Origin: Bacteroidales bacterium
GTDB taxonomy: Bacteria > Bacteroidota > Bacteroidia > Bacteroidales > Muribaculaceae
Reading direction: 5' to 3'
DNA: 13,710 nucleotides
Assembly (NCBI GenBank): GCA_900755985.1
Contig: CAAEIL010000141.1
Span: forward strand, 1 to 13,710
Made by a program: the position numbers and the translations under genes. Below, piece after piece: positions 1 through 7,434 of the stretch. The notes beneath the pieces were generated by a model. The model worked only from the letters and a program-made list of their open reading frames with translations, did not search any database and was not told the origin of the DNA. The first letter of the stretch is position 1. Every line of letters starts with the position of its first letter.

Positions 1-68
1 AAATCTTTTTTTGTAAAAGTTACCTCAGAGCTGTCATTCGTCGGCATCTTTGTGTCTGTTCTTCGGTC

Positions 69-86
69 GTTATGGAACCCCATAAC
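69..86 (+). other. Stem-loop upstream of the kinase gene
   Basis: A 7-bp perfect stem (GTTATGG / CCATAAC) encloses an AACC loop. No T-run follows, so it is not a clear terminator. The first 165 bases hold no gene I can recognise. One frame is open from the window edge to a stop at 120-122, ending in a peptide like MEPHNSLIADANLLDD, and could be the tail of an upstream gene, but nothing supports it further. Confidence 0.3.
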
Positions 87-165
87 TCCCTCATCGCAGA
101 CGCAAATCTGCTCGATGACTGACAGCCCTGCCGTTAACATTTATTATTAAACAAGCTCTAAGATA

Positions 166-1353
166 ATGCCAGACAGACTATCTCCCGGGACCATATTGTC
201 CGGGGGCTCGTACGGTGGTTATACCATCCAGCGGGTCCTCGGACGCGGTGGTTTTGGTGTCACATACAGCGCTTCTTCCCAGATTGGGCTGCAATTTGCC
301 ATAAAGGAGTTCTTCCCCAAGAATACCTGCGAGCGAGACACCGATTCGAACAACATCATAGTCACAGACTATTCGCAAATTGAACTTATTGCCAAACTTC
401 GCCGGCGTTTTATCGACGAAGCCAATAATATTGCCGGCTGTGACCACGAAAACATTGTCAACGTTGTAGAGACATTCGAGGAGAACGGCACTGCATACAT
501 GGTTATGCACCATGTCGAAGGCGTCACGCTGCAGAACGTTATCAAAAACAACGGTCCCATGGACGAACCCACCGCCCGCGAAATCATCATCAAGGTGGCA
601 CAAGCTCTCAAGTACCTGCACGACAATAACATCACGCACCTCGACATCAAGCCCGACAACATTATTCTGCGGCCTGACGGCGAGCCGGTTATCATCGACT
701 TCGGACTGTCCCGCAGTTACCGCGACAATCAGGGCGAAAACACTGTCATCACGGCTGTCTCCAAAGGCTATACGGCAAAAGAACAATACTCTAAGCAGAC
801 ACGCTTCCGCCCTGAAAGCGACGTATACTCGCTGGCCGCAACTTACTACTATATGCTCACGGGACAACGACCTGGCGAGCCAGTCGATATGCAGGACTAC
901 GGCAAAAAGCTTCCCTCTGAAATATCCAAAGACAGTCGTAATGCCATTCGCTGGGGCATGGAATTTCATCCGTCGAAACGTACGCCAAACATGAGTTCGT
1001 TCATCGACCATCTTAACGGTAAAGGCAAAGTCCCCCCCCGGAAGACAGTAACGCCTCCTCCCCCTCCCCCTGAAAAAGAAAAACCATCGTTCCGTTGGTA
1101 TAACTTCTGGCTTTATCTGGTTATCGTAGTCTGTATTTTCAATTACTTTTTATACGTCGGCGGCAACAGATACGATTATACCTCGGACGCCCTATTCTAC
1201 ATGCCCTGGGACGATTTTGTCATCGGGCTTGCCACATCTTCCGGTCTGGCTGTAATAGGCCTGCTCATACCTCGCCGAGGCTTCAAAATCACTTTCACGC
1301 TGCTTTCGATAATAGCCACCTCTATTTTCCTAATCAATTTCCACGCTTCATGA
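166..1353 (+). CDS. Membrane-anchored Ser/Thr protein kinase (PknB/PrkC-like)
   Basis: A 395-residue Hanks-type protein kinase expected to phosphorylate Ser/Thr on cytoplasmic proteins. The kinase domain covers about residues 18-285. It has the glycine loop LGRGGFG (25-31), the ATP-binding Lys47 in AIK, the catalytic loop HLDIKPDN with Asp160, and DFG with Asp178. The usual HRD motif reads HLD, so this is a non-RD kinase that probably does not depend on activation-loop phosphorylation in the standard way. A proline-rich linker (six Pro, 297-302) leads to three predicted membrane segments (about 314-331, 351-369, 375-392). There is no PASTA or other sensor domain, so any signal is sensed through the membrane part or a partner. 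The histidine kinase gene follows after 22 bp, suggesting an operon. The start ATG follows an AT-rich leader with no strong Shine-Dalgarno, as is usual in this phylum. Confidence 0.93.
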   Translation: MPDRLSPGTILSGGSYGGYTIQRVLGRGGFGVTYSASSQIGLQFAIKEFFPKNTCERDTDSNNIIVTDYSQIELIAKLRRRFIDEANNIAGCDHENIVNVVETFEENGTAYMVMHHVEGVTLQNVIKNNGPMDEPTAREIIIKVAQALKYLHDNNITHLDIKPDNIILRPDGEPVIIDFGLSRSYRDNQGENTVITAVSKGYTAKEQYSKQTRFRPESDVYSLAATYYYMLTGQRPGEPVDMQDYGKKLPSEISKDSRNAIRWGMEFHPSKRTPNMSSFIDHLNGKGKVPPRKTVTPPPPPPEKEKPSFRWYNFWLYLVIVVCIFNYFLYVGGNRYDYTSDALFYMPWDDFVIGLATSSGLAVIGLLIPRRGFKITFTLLSIIATSIFLINFHAS

Positions 1354-1375
1354 GCATCTGACATTTGATTCGAGC

Positions 1376-2629
1376 ATGGCAAACATCTACGACATACGCC
1401 GATACGGCAAACTGGTTTTTCTGGCTATTGCTGCGACAGTTGCCGTGCTATTTCTTTATGTCTCGAACGATCTTGTCAAAGACCTTGCCGCACAGGAGCG
1501 ACAGCGCATGGAACTTTGGGCCGATGCCACCAAGGAAATCATCAGTCAGTTTGACAGCGAAAACTCCGCCACCGAATCCGGCGATGACGTCCCCGTGGTT
1601 ACCGCCGGCAACATAGATTTCTTGCTCAAAATCATCAACGGCAACACCACCATACCCGTGCTGCTTACAGACGATAGCGGTAACATCCTCAACTACCGCA
1701 ATTTCGACATGCCCGAGCCGGTCGACTCGCTAAACCCGCTCAATCTCTCCGAGCACAACCGCAACTTTCTCGAAGACCGTCTCGAAGCCCTGTCACACTC
1801 GTCTAACGTAATACACATCACTATTGCCCCCGACATGCAGCAACATCTCTATTACGAAGATTCAACGCTGCTGAAAAGGCTCAGCTACTATCCATACATC
1901 CAGCTTCTGGTGATGATTATCTTCCTGGTTGTAGTCTACTTTGCCGTGCTGTCAACAAAAAAGGCCGAGCAGAACAAAGTCTGGGTAGGCCTGTCAAAAG
2001 AAACCGCACACCAGCTGGGAACACCCATCTCGTCGCTTATGGCCTGGATGGAACTTCTGCCCGAAATGGGCGTCGACCCCGATACCATACATGAGATGTC
2101 GAAAGACGTCAACCGACTCTCGACCATTGCTTCGCGCTTCTCAAAGATTGGTTCAAAACCGCAGATGGAGCACATCAACCTCGTCGACATAGTCACCCAC
2201 GCAACCGGATATATGGCAACGCGCATTTCGGGACGCATTACGCTGTCGACCGACATAAAATACGCCTCGCTCCCCGTCAATGCCAGCCCGCCACTTTTCG
2301 AATGGGTCATGGAAAATCTCATCAAAAATGCCGTTGACGCCATGTCCGGCAATGGGCACATTGAGGTTACCGTGGGCCAGTTCTCTGACCGCAAGGCATA
2401 TATCGACGTCACCGACACCGGCAAAGGCATCCCCCGCAAAAACTTCAAGACGGTGTTCAACCCCGGATTCACCTCGAAAAAAAGAGGCTGGGGTCTAGGG
2501 CTGACTCTTGCCAAACGCATAGTCGAGCAATATCATGGCGGCCACATCTTTGTCCGCTCGTCAATTATAGGCGAAGGAACGACATTCCGCATCGAAGTCC
2601 CTCTGCTGCCGACCGACGATATAGTCTGA
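1376..2629 (+). CDS. Sensor histidine kinase, orphan
   Basis: A 417-residue inner-membrane histidine kinase. Transmembrane segments at about 13-31 and 174-193 bracket a periplasmic sensor region of about 140 residues that I cannot assign to a named domain. No HAMP domain is visible. The phosphoacceptor motif KETAHQLGTP has His212. The HATPase_c domain shows the N box ENLIKNAVDAM (Asn318), G1 box DTGKGI (Asp347) and G2 box RGWGLGL (about 370-376), so kinase activity looks intact. The ETAHQLGTP form of the H box is common in Bacteroidetes kinases of this type. No response regulator lies next to it; the only neighbour in the operon is the Ser/Thr kinase 22 bp upstream. Its partner regulator must be encoded elsewhere, or the two kinases form one circuit (inference). 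Confidence 0.93.
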   Translation: MANIYDIRRYGKLVFLAIAATVAVLFLYVSNDLVKDLAAQERQRMELWADATKEIISQFDSENSATESGDDVPVVTAGNIDFLLKIINGNTTIPVLLTDDSGNILNYRNFDMPEPVDSLNPLNLSEHNRNFLEDRLEALSHSSNVIHITIAPDMQQHLYYEDSTLLKRLSYYPYIQLLVMIIFLVVVYFAVLSTKKAEQNKVWVGLSKETAHQLGTPISSLMAWMELLPEMGVDPDTIHEMSKDVNRLSTIASRFSKIGSKPQMEHINLVDIVTHATGYMATRISGRITLSTDIKYASLPVNASPPLFEWVMENLIKNAVDAMSGNGHIEVTVGQFSDRKAYIDVTDTGKGIPRKNFKTVFNPGFTSKKRGWGLGLTLAKRIVEQYHGGHIFVRSSIIGEGTTFRIEVPLLPTDDIV

Positions 2630-2733
2630 CACTCGGCACAAGTTTCTGAACACCATCATAAGACATGATTCGGCAAAGGCCATTTTAGCCTCCTACTCTT
2701 TCGCAAACAAACAATCAACCCAATCCAAGCAAG

Positions 2734-3552
2734 ATGAATATAACCCCAAAACTTATTCTGGCAAGCCTGTTCACATGCGCGGCCATACAGGCATTCGCCT
2801 GGGGCCAAAAAGGCCACGACGTCGTAGCCTACATTGCCGAACAGCACCTCACGCCTACGGCAAAAGCCGCCGTTACAAAAGCACTCGACGGCAAAAGTCC
2901 CGTATATTGGGCCAACTGGCTGGACAACGCCTCGCACACACCCGAGTACGCCTACACCAAAACATGGCACTATAAAAACGTCAATGCCGGCGTGCCTTAC
3001 GAGCAGATGTCGTCCCTGCCGTCGGGCGACGCTGTCACCGCCATCAAGCGCATGAGCAACGAACTGCACTCACATGTCACAGATATAGACTCGGTTCTCG
3101 ACCTCAAGATTCTTATACACGTTGTCGGCGACCTGCATCAGCCCATGCATCTTGGACACGCCACAGACCTCGGTGGCAATACTGTGAAAGTCAAATTTTT
3201 CGGTCGCGAGACCAAGCTGCATACCATCTGGGACACAAATCTGCCCGAAGCAGCCCACAAGTGGAGCTATACCGAATGGCAGCAACAGCTCGACCGCCTC
3301 AGTCCCGAGCAGAACGAGGCCATCATAGCCGGCAACATCGATGACTGGGCCAAAGAATCGGTATCTATCGCCGCCGACATCTATCAGAGTACTCCCGACG
3401 GCAAAAATGTCTCGTACAACGAAATCGCAGCCGCAGCGCCTATTATAGAACAACAACTGCTTAAAGGCGGTCTGAGGCTTGCGCACCTTCTCAACATAAT
3501 TTACGACCCTGAATACGAAGCCGCTTATCCAATCTCGCCCGTAACAGACTGA
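2734..3552 (+). CDS. Exported S1/P1-family zinc nuclease
   Basis: A 272-residue secreted or periplasmic nuclease, expected to cleave single-stranded DNA/RNA and perhaps 3'-nucleotides using three Zn ions. The signal peptide is residues 1-22, ending AFA. Cleavage there would expose Trp23 as the mature N-terminus, which in P1 nuclease binds zinc through its amino group. The other ligands fall in the family order: His28 (GHD), Asp64 (NWLDN), His79 (TWHY), His129 and Asp133 (HVVGD), His139 (QPMH), His163 and Asp167 (LHTIWD). Spacing after removal of the signal peptide is within about ten residues of P1 numbering, as I remember it. The length is typical. It is likely a nutrient-scavenging enzyme. 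It lies 104 bp downstream of the histidine kinase and may have its own promoter. A strong hairpin follows it. Confidence 0.93.
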   Translation: MNITPKLILASLFTCAAIQAFAWGQKGHDVVAYIAEQHLTPTAKAAVTKALDGKSPVYWANWLDNASHTPEYAYTKTWHYKNVNAGVPYEQMSSLPSGDAVTAIKRMSNELHSHVTDIDSVLDLKILIHVVGDLHQPMHLGHATDLGGNTVKVKFFGRETKLHTIWDTNLPEAAHKWSYTEWQQQLDRLSPEQNEAIIAGNIDDWAKESVSIAADIYQSTPDGKNVSYNEIAAAAPIIEQQLLKGGLRLAHLLNIIYDPEYEAAYPISPVTD

Positions 3553-3579
3553 CAAGCGCCAGTCCTTCATACCCTCTGA

Positions 3580-3609
3580 AGCATGCGCCGCACCCACGCG
3601 GCGCATGCT
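3580..3609 (+). terminator. GC-rich hairpin after the S1/P1 nuclease gene
   Basis: A perfect 12-bp stem (AGCATGCGCCGC / GCGGCGCATGCT) with a 6-nt loop ACCCAC starts 27 bp after the nuclease stop codon. No T-run follows, so it may act as an mRNA 3' stabiliser or a weak terminator rather than a classical intrinsic terminator. Confidence 0.55.
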
Positions 3610-3711
3610 CATCAAATTATATTCGGCACCGACGATTTTTCCATCCGCGTCCAAATATGATTTTAGAGGATGCTGAAAAATACAGCATACTGTCGTTTCT
3701 GTAAAAAACTT

Positions 3712-4242
3712 ATGGACAATAAAAAAATAATCTATATAAAACGATACGAATCGCCATGCGGAGAATTGATGCTCGGCTCGTTTGGCGACAAAATATGTCT
3801 GTGCGACTGGCAAGTGGAAACACATCGCGACCATGTAAACCGGCGTCTAAAAAAATTTCTGAATGTCGAATTTGAGGAGGGAAGCACAACCATAATCGAA
3901 AAGGCCACGTCGCAACTCGATGAGTTTTTTGCCGCGAAGCGCAAAGACTTTGATATTCCGTTGTTGTTTGTCGGTACAGACTTTCAGAAAACAGTATGGG
4001 ACGAATTACTGAAAATTCCTTATGGCCAGACAATTTCGTACGGAGAGATGGCGCGAAGAATCGGAATGCCTCGAGCTGTGCGTGCCGTAGCAAATGCCAA
4101 CGGTGCAAATTCAATATCAATTTTTGCCCCCTGCCATCGCGTCATAGGCAGCGACAGGTCGCTGACTGGTTATGGAGGAGGACTGAAAGTAAAGCAGGCT
4201 CTGTTGAATCTGGAAGGCGCTACCGGTTTTAGCAGACCTTAG
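3712..4242 (+). CDS. Methylated-DNA--protein-cysteine S-methyltransferase
   Basis: A 176-residue O6-alkylguanine-DNA alkyltransferase that moves the alkyl group from damaged guanine (or O4-alkylthymine) to its own cysteine in a single-use repair reaction. An N-terminal MGMT_N-like domain (about 1-80) is followed by the DNA-binding domain with GQTISYGEMARRIGMPRAVRAV. The active-site motif is PCHRVIG with Cys141, and a TGYGGG substrate-loop motif follows. The frame is open from an ATG at 3670, but I prefer the ATG at 3712. It follows an A-rich leader and gives the family's usual start a few residues before YESPCGELMLGSF, while the 3670 ATG sits in a small hairpin. No Ada regulatory domain is attached. 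It is flanked by unrelated genes and probably transcribed alone. Confidence 0.92.
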   Translation: MDNKKIIYIKRYESPCGELMLGSFGDKICLCDWQVETHRDHVNRRLKKFLNVEFEEGSTTIIEKATSQLDEFFAAKRKDFDIPLLFVGTDFQKTVWDELLKIPYGQTISYGEMARRIGMPRAVRAVANANGANSISIFAPCHRVIGSDRSLTGYGGGLKVKQALLNLEGATGFSRP

Positions 4243-4400
4243 GCAAGTCAGGCGGTTAGTTGCCGTAACCACATTGTAGCATTTCAAGTGCATGGGCGGT
4301 TTATCTTGTTACAAAATTGGCCTTGCGCCAGGTACAGCTTTGCCGTTTGCCCGTTTGTGCGTTTGCTGATTATTATTTTTATCGAACTATTGAAAAATAG

Positions 4401-4408
4401 TAACTTTG
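4401..4408 (+). promoter_or_regulatory. Promoter -7 element (TAACTTTG)
   Basis: Exact match to the Bacteroidetes -7 consensus TAnnTTTG, preceded by an AT-rich tract. No convincing -33 TTG lies 19-22 nt upstream. A start site about 7 nt downstream would place the ATG at 4422 almost at the RNA 5' end. Confidence 0.45.
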
Positions 4409-4421
4409 TAAAAATTTGAAT

Positions 4422-4508
4422 ATGGCTTACGTTGGTAATTTCACGATTGAGTCGGAAGACTATGTTTCAAGCCATCATAAAGTTACATATACAAGTACTT
4501 GGAACTGA
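4422..4508 (+). CDS. Possible 28-residue small ORF
   Basis: ATG to TGA encodes a 28-residue polar peptide starting MAYVGNFTIESEDY and ending TSTWN. It begins 13 nt after a perfect TAACTTTG element, which is the only support. I recognise no family, and there is no membrane segment or signal peptide. It could be a leader peptide for the LuxR-type regulator, the surviving 5' end of a lost gene, or chance. Confidence 0.2.
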   Translation: MAYVGNFTIESEDYVSSHHKVTYTSTWN

Positions 4509-4571
4509 CATCGCGTTTTTTTGACGTATCCGGATTGTTGAAAAACCGGGGAGCCTATATCGGACAACGTG

Positions 4572-4579
4572 TACTTTTG
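4572..4579 (+). promoter_or_regulatory. Candidate promoter -7 element for the LuxR regulator
   Basis: TACTTTTG fits TAnnTTTG and lies 25 nt before the ATG at 4605. A TTG at the expected -33 distance is not seen, so it is probably weak or activator-dependent. Confidence 0.4.
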
Positions 4580-4604
4580 ATGTCATAACTCTATAAGTGA
4601 TTTC

Positions 4605-5378
4605 ATGGATATTCTCAGGAAGGAACTAAATGCCATTTATGCAAGTCAGAAACTTGATGACGAACAGCTTGACAGTTCGGTTGTGCAACGCGCCATTGAG
4701 CGTGTCAAGGGCTATACTGCTGTCAACAACGGTTGCTGCGTGATTACTGACTGTTCGGCTGACCGTTGTTATATTATAGGGGGCGGTTTTTGTCGTCTAA
4801 TGGGCTTGACCGATGCCGAAGGCATGTGCGAGACGGTTAATTCCAGTGATGAGGACGCAATCTATTCGCGACTTCACCCTGAAGATTTGGTAGACAAGCG
4901 AATGCTTGAGTATGAATATTTCAAGCAGATGGTCAACGGGCTCCCCGCACAGATGACACAGTGCAAGGCCGCATGCACAATCCGTATCCGAGACCGTCAA
5001 GGCAACTATATCTATGTCGACAACACCACGCAGGTTATGGAAACTTCGCCGCAAGGGAAAATGTGGCTGATATTATGCTGTTACGACCTGTCATCGATGC
5101 CGCGAGACGGCTATGGTATTGCTGCCCGCATAATCAACAATACGACCGGCGAAACCTTCTCGCTCGCGGCCGATGAACGTCGCACCCACATCCTTTCGCC
5201 CCGCGAGAAAGAGATTCTGCTGCTTATACGCGAGGGCAAACTTAGCAAGCAGATAGCCGATGTCTTAGGCATAAGCATACACACTGTCAACCGTCATCGC
5301 CAGAATATTATCGAAAAACTTAGCGTAGGAAGCACCGTAGAGGCTATCATGGCGGCTTCTGTCATGAAACTGATATGA
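4605..5378 (+). CDS. PAS-like/LuxR-family transcriptional regulator
   Basis: A 257-residue DNA-binding regulator. The C-terminal LuxR (GerE-type) HTH spans about residues 197-240, opening with LSPREKEILLLIREGKLSKQIADVL and containing the recognition helix around HTVNRHRQNI. The N-terminal 190 residues read like a PAS/PAC sensor (a HPEDL-containing stretch, RIRDRQGNYIYVDNTTQVM, then WLILCCYDLS). There is no receiver domain, so it probably responds to a small ligand or redox state, not phosphotransfer; the ligand is unknown. Several cysteines occur in the N-terminal half. A small inverted repeat follows the stop, and the next gene has its own promoter, so the two are not clearly co-transcribed. 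The adjacent GH13 gene is a possible target, by proximity only. Confidence 0.88.
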   Translation: MDILRKELNAIYASQKLDDEQLDSSVVQRAIERVKGYTAVNNGCCVITDCSADRCYIIGGGFCRLMGLTDAEGMCETVNSSDEDAIYSRLHPEDLVDKRMLEYEYFKQMVNGLPAQMTQCKAACTIRIRDRQGNYIYVDNTTQVMETSPQGKMWLILCCYDLSSMPRDGYGIAARIINNTTGETFSLAADERRTHILSPREKEILLLIREGKLSKQIADVLGISIHTVNRHRQNIIEKLSVGSTVEAIMAASVMKLI

Positions 5379-5397
5379 TATAACCTCTATGGTTATA
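5379..5397 (+). other. Perfect 7-bp stem-loop after the LuxR gene
   Basis: TATAACC and GGTTATA flank a 5-nt TCTAT loop, starting at the base after the regulator's stop codon and ending just before the -33 element of the GH13 promoter. There is no T-run. It could be an operator for the downstream promoter or a weak terminator. Confidence 0.35.
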
Positions 5398-5405
5398 AAT
5401 CAGTA

Positions 5406-5436
5406 TTGCACTTACCTTGGGCAGAATGTACCTTTG
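5406..5436 (+). promoter_or_regulatory. Bacteroidetes-type promoter of the GH13 gene
   Basis: A TTG at 5406-5408 is separated by 20 nt from TACCTTTG at 5429-5436, matching the sigma-ABfr consensus in both elements and spacing. The predicted start site is about 5443. This rules out in-frame starts at 5417 or 5426 and supports the ATG at 5462. Confidence 0.85.
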
Positions 5437-5461
5437 CAGGAGAATCAACAATCTTCATGCA

Positions 5462-7174
5462 ATGAGAAAAATCTGTCTTATACTTTTGCTGTCTCTGACG
5501 GCCACACAAATTGAGGTCCGAGGCAAAGAAACTCCAAGTTTTGATTGGGGTAATGCCAATGTTTACTTTGTAATCACCGACCGTTTTGCCAACGGCGATA
5601 CCGCTAACGATATCAATTACAACCGCAAGGTTGACTATGGCTCGGAGCAGCTAAATGCCGCCACATTCCACGGAGGCGACTTCAAGGGGATGCTCTGCAA
5701 GGCCCGCGAAGGGTATTTCAAGAATTTAGGCATCGACGTGGTGTGGATGACCGATGTTTACGAACAGATACACGGATGGATGTCCGGAAGCGGTTCGGTC
5801 AACGATTTTCCACACTATGGCTACCACGGATATTATCCATTGGACTACACTCAGATTGACAAGAATTATGGCACGGTTGCCGAATTTCGCGAGCTTGTCG
5901 ACGAACTGCATAATCAGGGTATCCGCGTGATGCTCGGTGCCAATCTCAACGACCCGGGTTATCCCACCCTTCTTGACGCCGTGCAACAAGGCTTTGCCGA
6001 TGTCAGCGTGACCGAAGCCGAGGCAGCCGAACACATACGTGACTGGAGTTTCGACAAATTTTTCGAAGGCCGCGCAGGATGGAACGGATGGTACGACTGC
6101 AGCTGGATACGCATGCCGGGCGAAGGGTGGAATGAAGATGATCCCTTAGAAGCGACTCTTTTCGGAATGCCCGATTTCAGAGACGAGAGTAACGAGACAG
6201 TAAAGATTCCACCTTTTCTGAAACGCAAGTGGAAAAAGGAGGGCAACGCCAACGATGCCTGGGTCAACCCTTCGGCACGCAAGTTGCGCAAAGACCATCC
6301 CTGGTGTCCGGCCCGTTATGTTATTGAATGGATATCTTCATGGGTAGAGGAATTCGGCATCGACGGCTTCCGCTGCGACATTGTTGAGAATGTACATCTG
6401 AACCGGTGGAAAGAACTGAACCAAGCCTGCAACGAAGCGCTGAACCGATGGCGTGCCGCCCATCCCGAAAGCCCGGCTTCGCATTGGACCGACAAATTTT
6501 ACATGACCGGTGACTTTGATATGGCCGGCATAGACTACAAACCCGAATATGCCAATGCCGGATTCTCAAGCATGGTCAATTTCTACCTTCCCAAGCACGG
6601 CGACCTCGACGGCATTGTCTACACCTGGCAGGCATATGCCGACAGTGTGCAGGCGCATCACGACTGGCATCCGTTCAGTTATCTCAACAATTCGTACCAT
6701 CGCGATGCAGACATGGACAATATGATTGATTGCGCAACCACCCTTATACTGTCTCCGGGAGTATCACAGGTATTTTACGGCGACGAGACAGGCCGCAAGC
6801 TCAGTGATGCCCGTTTCAATGTCGACAGTGACCAGGCATTCCGATCCGATATGAACTGGCAAACAGCCGACACGCTTCTGACTAAACATTTCGGACGTCT
6901 CGGCATGATACGCAACTTGCATCCCGCCATAGGCAAAGGACGGCAGACCACAATCGATACCCACACCTGCTACCGCGAATACAAGGGCGACAGCCTGATA
7001 ATCCGCGTACGTCCCAACGCTTCCCGGTCAATCCGAGTCGCACCTTATTTTGCCGACGGTAGCCGCGTCAGAGACCTCTATACCGACCTCGAAGCAACCG
7101 TTACAAAAGGTTGTGTCCACTTCCCGCGCTATTCAAACAACATATCAGTCATTGTACTCTCCGACAGGCAATAA
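5462..7174 (+). CDS. Secreted MalS-like GH13 (alpha-amylase family) protein, probably catalytically altered
   Basis: A 570-residue protein with an N-terminal signal peptide (about 1-21, MRKICLILLLSLTATQIEV). It follows E. coli MalS-type periplasmic alpha-amylase along its length: EQIHGW and DFPHYGYHGYY, GIDGFRCDIVENV, QVFYGDETGR, FRSDMNWQ and HPAIGKGRQTT. The (beta/alpha)8 barrel fold is therefore expected. The nucleophile Asp306 (region II) is kept, but region I reads LGANLND instead of the DxxxNH pattern (Gly159, Asp164). The region III acid/base Glu is Asp351 (TGDF), and the region IV HD pair appears as Ser411-Tyr412 (YLNNSYH). It is intact as a reading frame, so it may be a binding protein or an enzyme with changed chemistry. 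The family is clear; activity is doubtful. No SusC/SusD genes lie nearby. The start is set by the promoter at 5406-5436. Confidence 0.88.
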   Translation: MRKICLILLLSLTATQIEVRGKETPSFDWGNANVYFVITDRFANGDTANDINYNRKVDYGSEQLNAATFHGGDFKGMLCKAREGYFKNLGIDVVWMTDVYEQIHGWMSGSGSVNDFPHYGYHGYYPLDYTQIDKNYGTVAEFRELVDELHNQGIRVMLGANLNDPGYPTLLDAVQQGFADVSVTEAEAAEHIRDWSFDKFFEGRAGWNGWYDCSWIRMPGEGWNEDDPLEATLFGMPDFRDESNETVKIPPFLKRKWKKEGNANDAWVNPSARKLRKDHPWCPARYVIEWISSWVEEFGIDGFRCDIVENVHLNRWKELNQACNEALNRWRAAHPESPASHWTDKFYMTGDFDMAGIDYKPEYANAGFSSMVNFYLPKHGDLDGIVYTWQAYADSVQAHHDWHPFSYLNNSYHRDADMDNMIDCATTLILSPGVSQVFYGDETGRKLSDARFNVDSDQAFRSDMNWQTADTLLTKHFGRLGMIRNLHPAIGKGRQTTIDTHTCYREYKGDSLIIRVRPNASRSIRVAPYFADGSRVRDLYTDLEATVTKGCVHFPRYSNNISVIVLSDRQ

Positions 7175-7199
7175 TTCACGTACCTGACGAACTTTATAA

Positions 7200-7358
7200 T
7201 ACACGACGCGGCAGCCTAAGAAGCAACGCTACTGTGACCTTAAATCACATTATCCTCAACTCTTTGTCCTCTATCCGCTCAAGGACATAGCTTCATTTCT
7301 CAACATCACGCCCACGCATCTGAGCCGAATCCGCAAAAAAATCGGAGAATCTGAGTAA
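7200..7358 (+). pseudogene. Remnant of a Crp/Fnr-family regulator (C-terminal HTH)
   Basis: The frame open from 7200 to TAA at 7356-7358 encodes about 52 residues with no start codon. It ends LYPLKDIASFLNITPTHLSRIRKKIGESE, which is the winged-HTH C-terminus of Crp/Fnr-type regulators common in Bacteroidetes (pattern IASxLGITPxxLSRIRK), preceded by an RYCDLKSHYPQL stretch like the usual RYxxFLxxYP. The cyclic-nucleotide-binding domain is missing: the GH13 gene ends 25 bp upstream. It looks like the 3' end of a regulator left after a deletion. Confidence 0.72.
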
Positions 7359-7382
7359 AAATTCATTGCGCCTCAACATTTG

Positions 7383-7415
7383 TTGAGAGCTGAACCATTT
7401 TTTTAACTAACTTTG
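7383..7415 (+). promoter_or_regulatory. Promoter of the aspartyl-protease-like gene
   Basis: TAACTTTG at 7408-7415 matches TAnnTTTG, with TTG at 7383-7385 (22-nt spacer). It lies 20 bp before the ATG at 7435, giving a short leader. Confidence 0.7.
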
Positions 7416-7434
7416 CCAAAATAATAATTGGCAA

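Larger units (their letters stand above)
4243..4604 (+). other. Gene-poor 362-bp region before the LuxR regulator
   Basis: No normal-sized gene is visible. The stretch holds three tandem 8-bp units starting CGTTTG (4344, 4352, 4360), an AT-rich patch with a TAACTTTG promoter-like element (4401-4408), a 28-codon reading frame (4422-4508) and a second promoter-like element TACTTTTG (4572-4579) just before the regulator. It is probably the regulatory leader of the downstream gene, possibly with a decayed gene. Confidence 0.45.

Noticed and set aside
1..165. C-terminus of an upstream gene ending at 122
   Set aside because: One frame is open from the edge, but it is only about 40 codons and its composition gives no sign of a real protein.
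178..1011. Long minus-strand open frame opposite the Ser/Thr kinase
   Set aside because: It is a shadow of the kinase codon pattern. The translation resembles no family, while the plus strand has all kinase motifs.
3670..3711. Upstream ATG start for the alkyltransferase
   Set aside because: It adds 14 cysteine- and lysine-rich residues not expected in the family and lies in a small hairpin. The ATG at 3712 fits better, though 3670 is not excluded.
3070..3834. Minus-strand 254-codon frame across the nuclease and alkyltransferase genes
   Set aside because: It overlaps two well-supported plus-strand genes and a terminator-like hairpin, and its translation has no recognisable domain.
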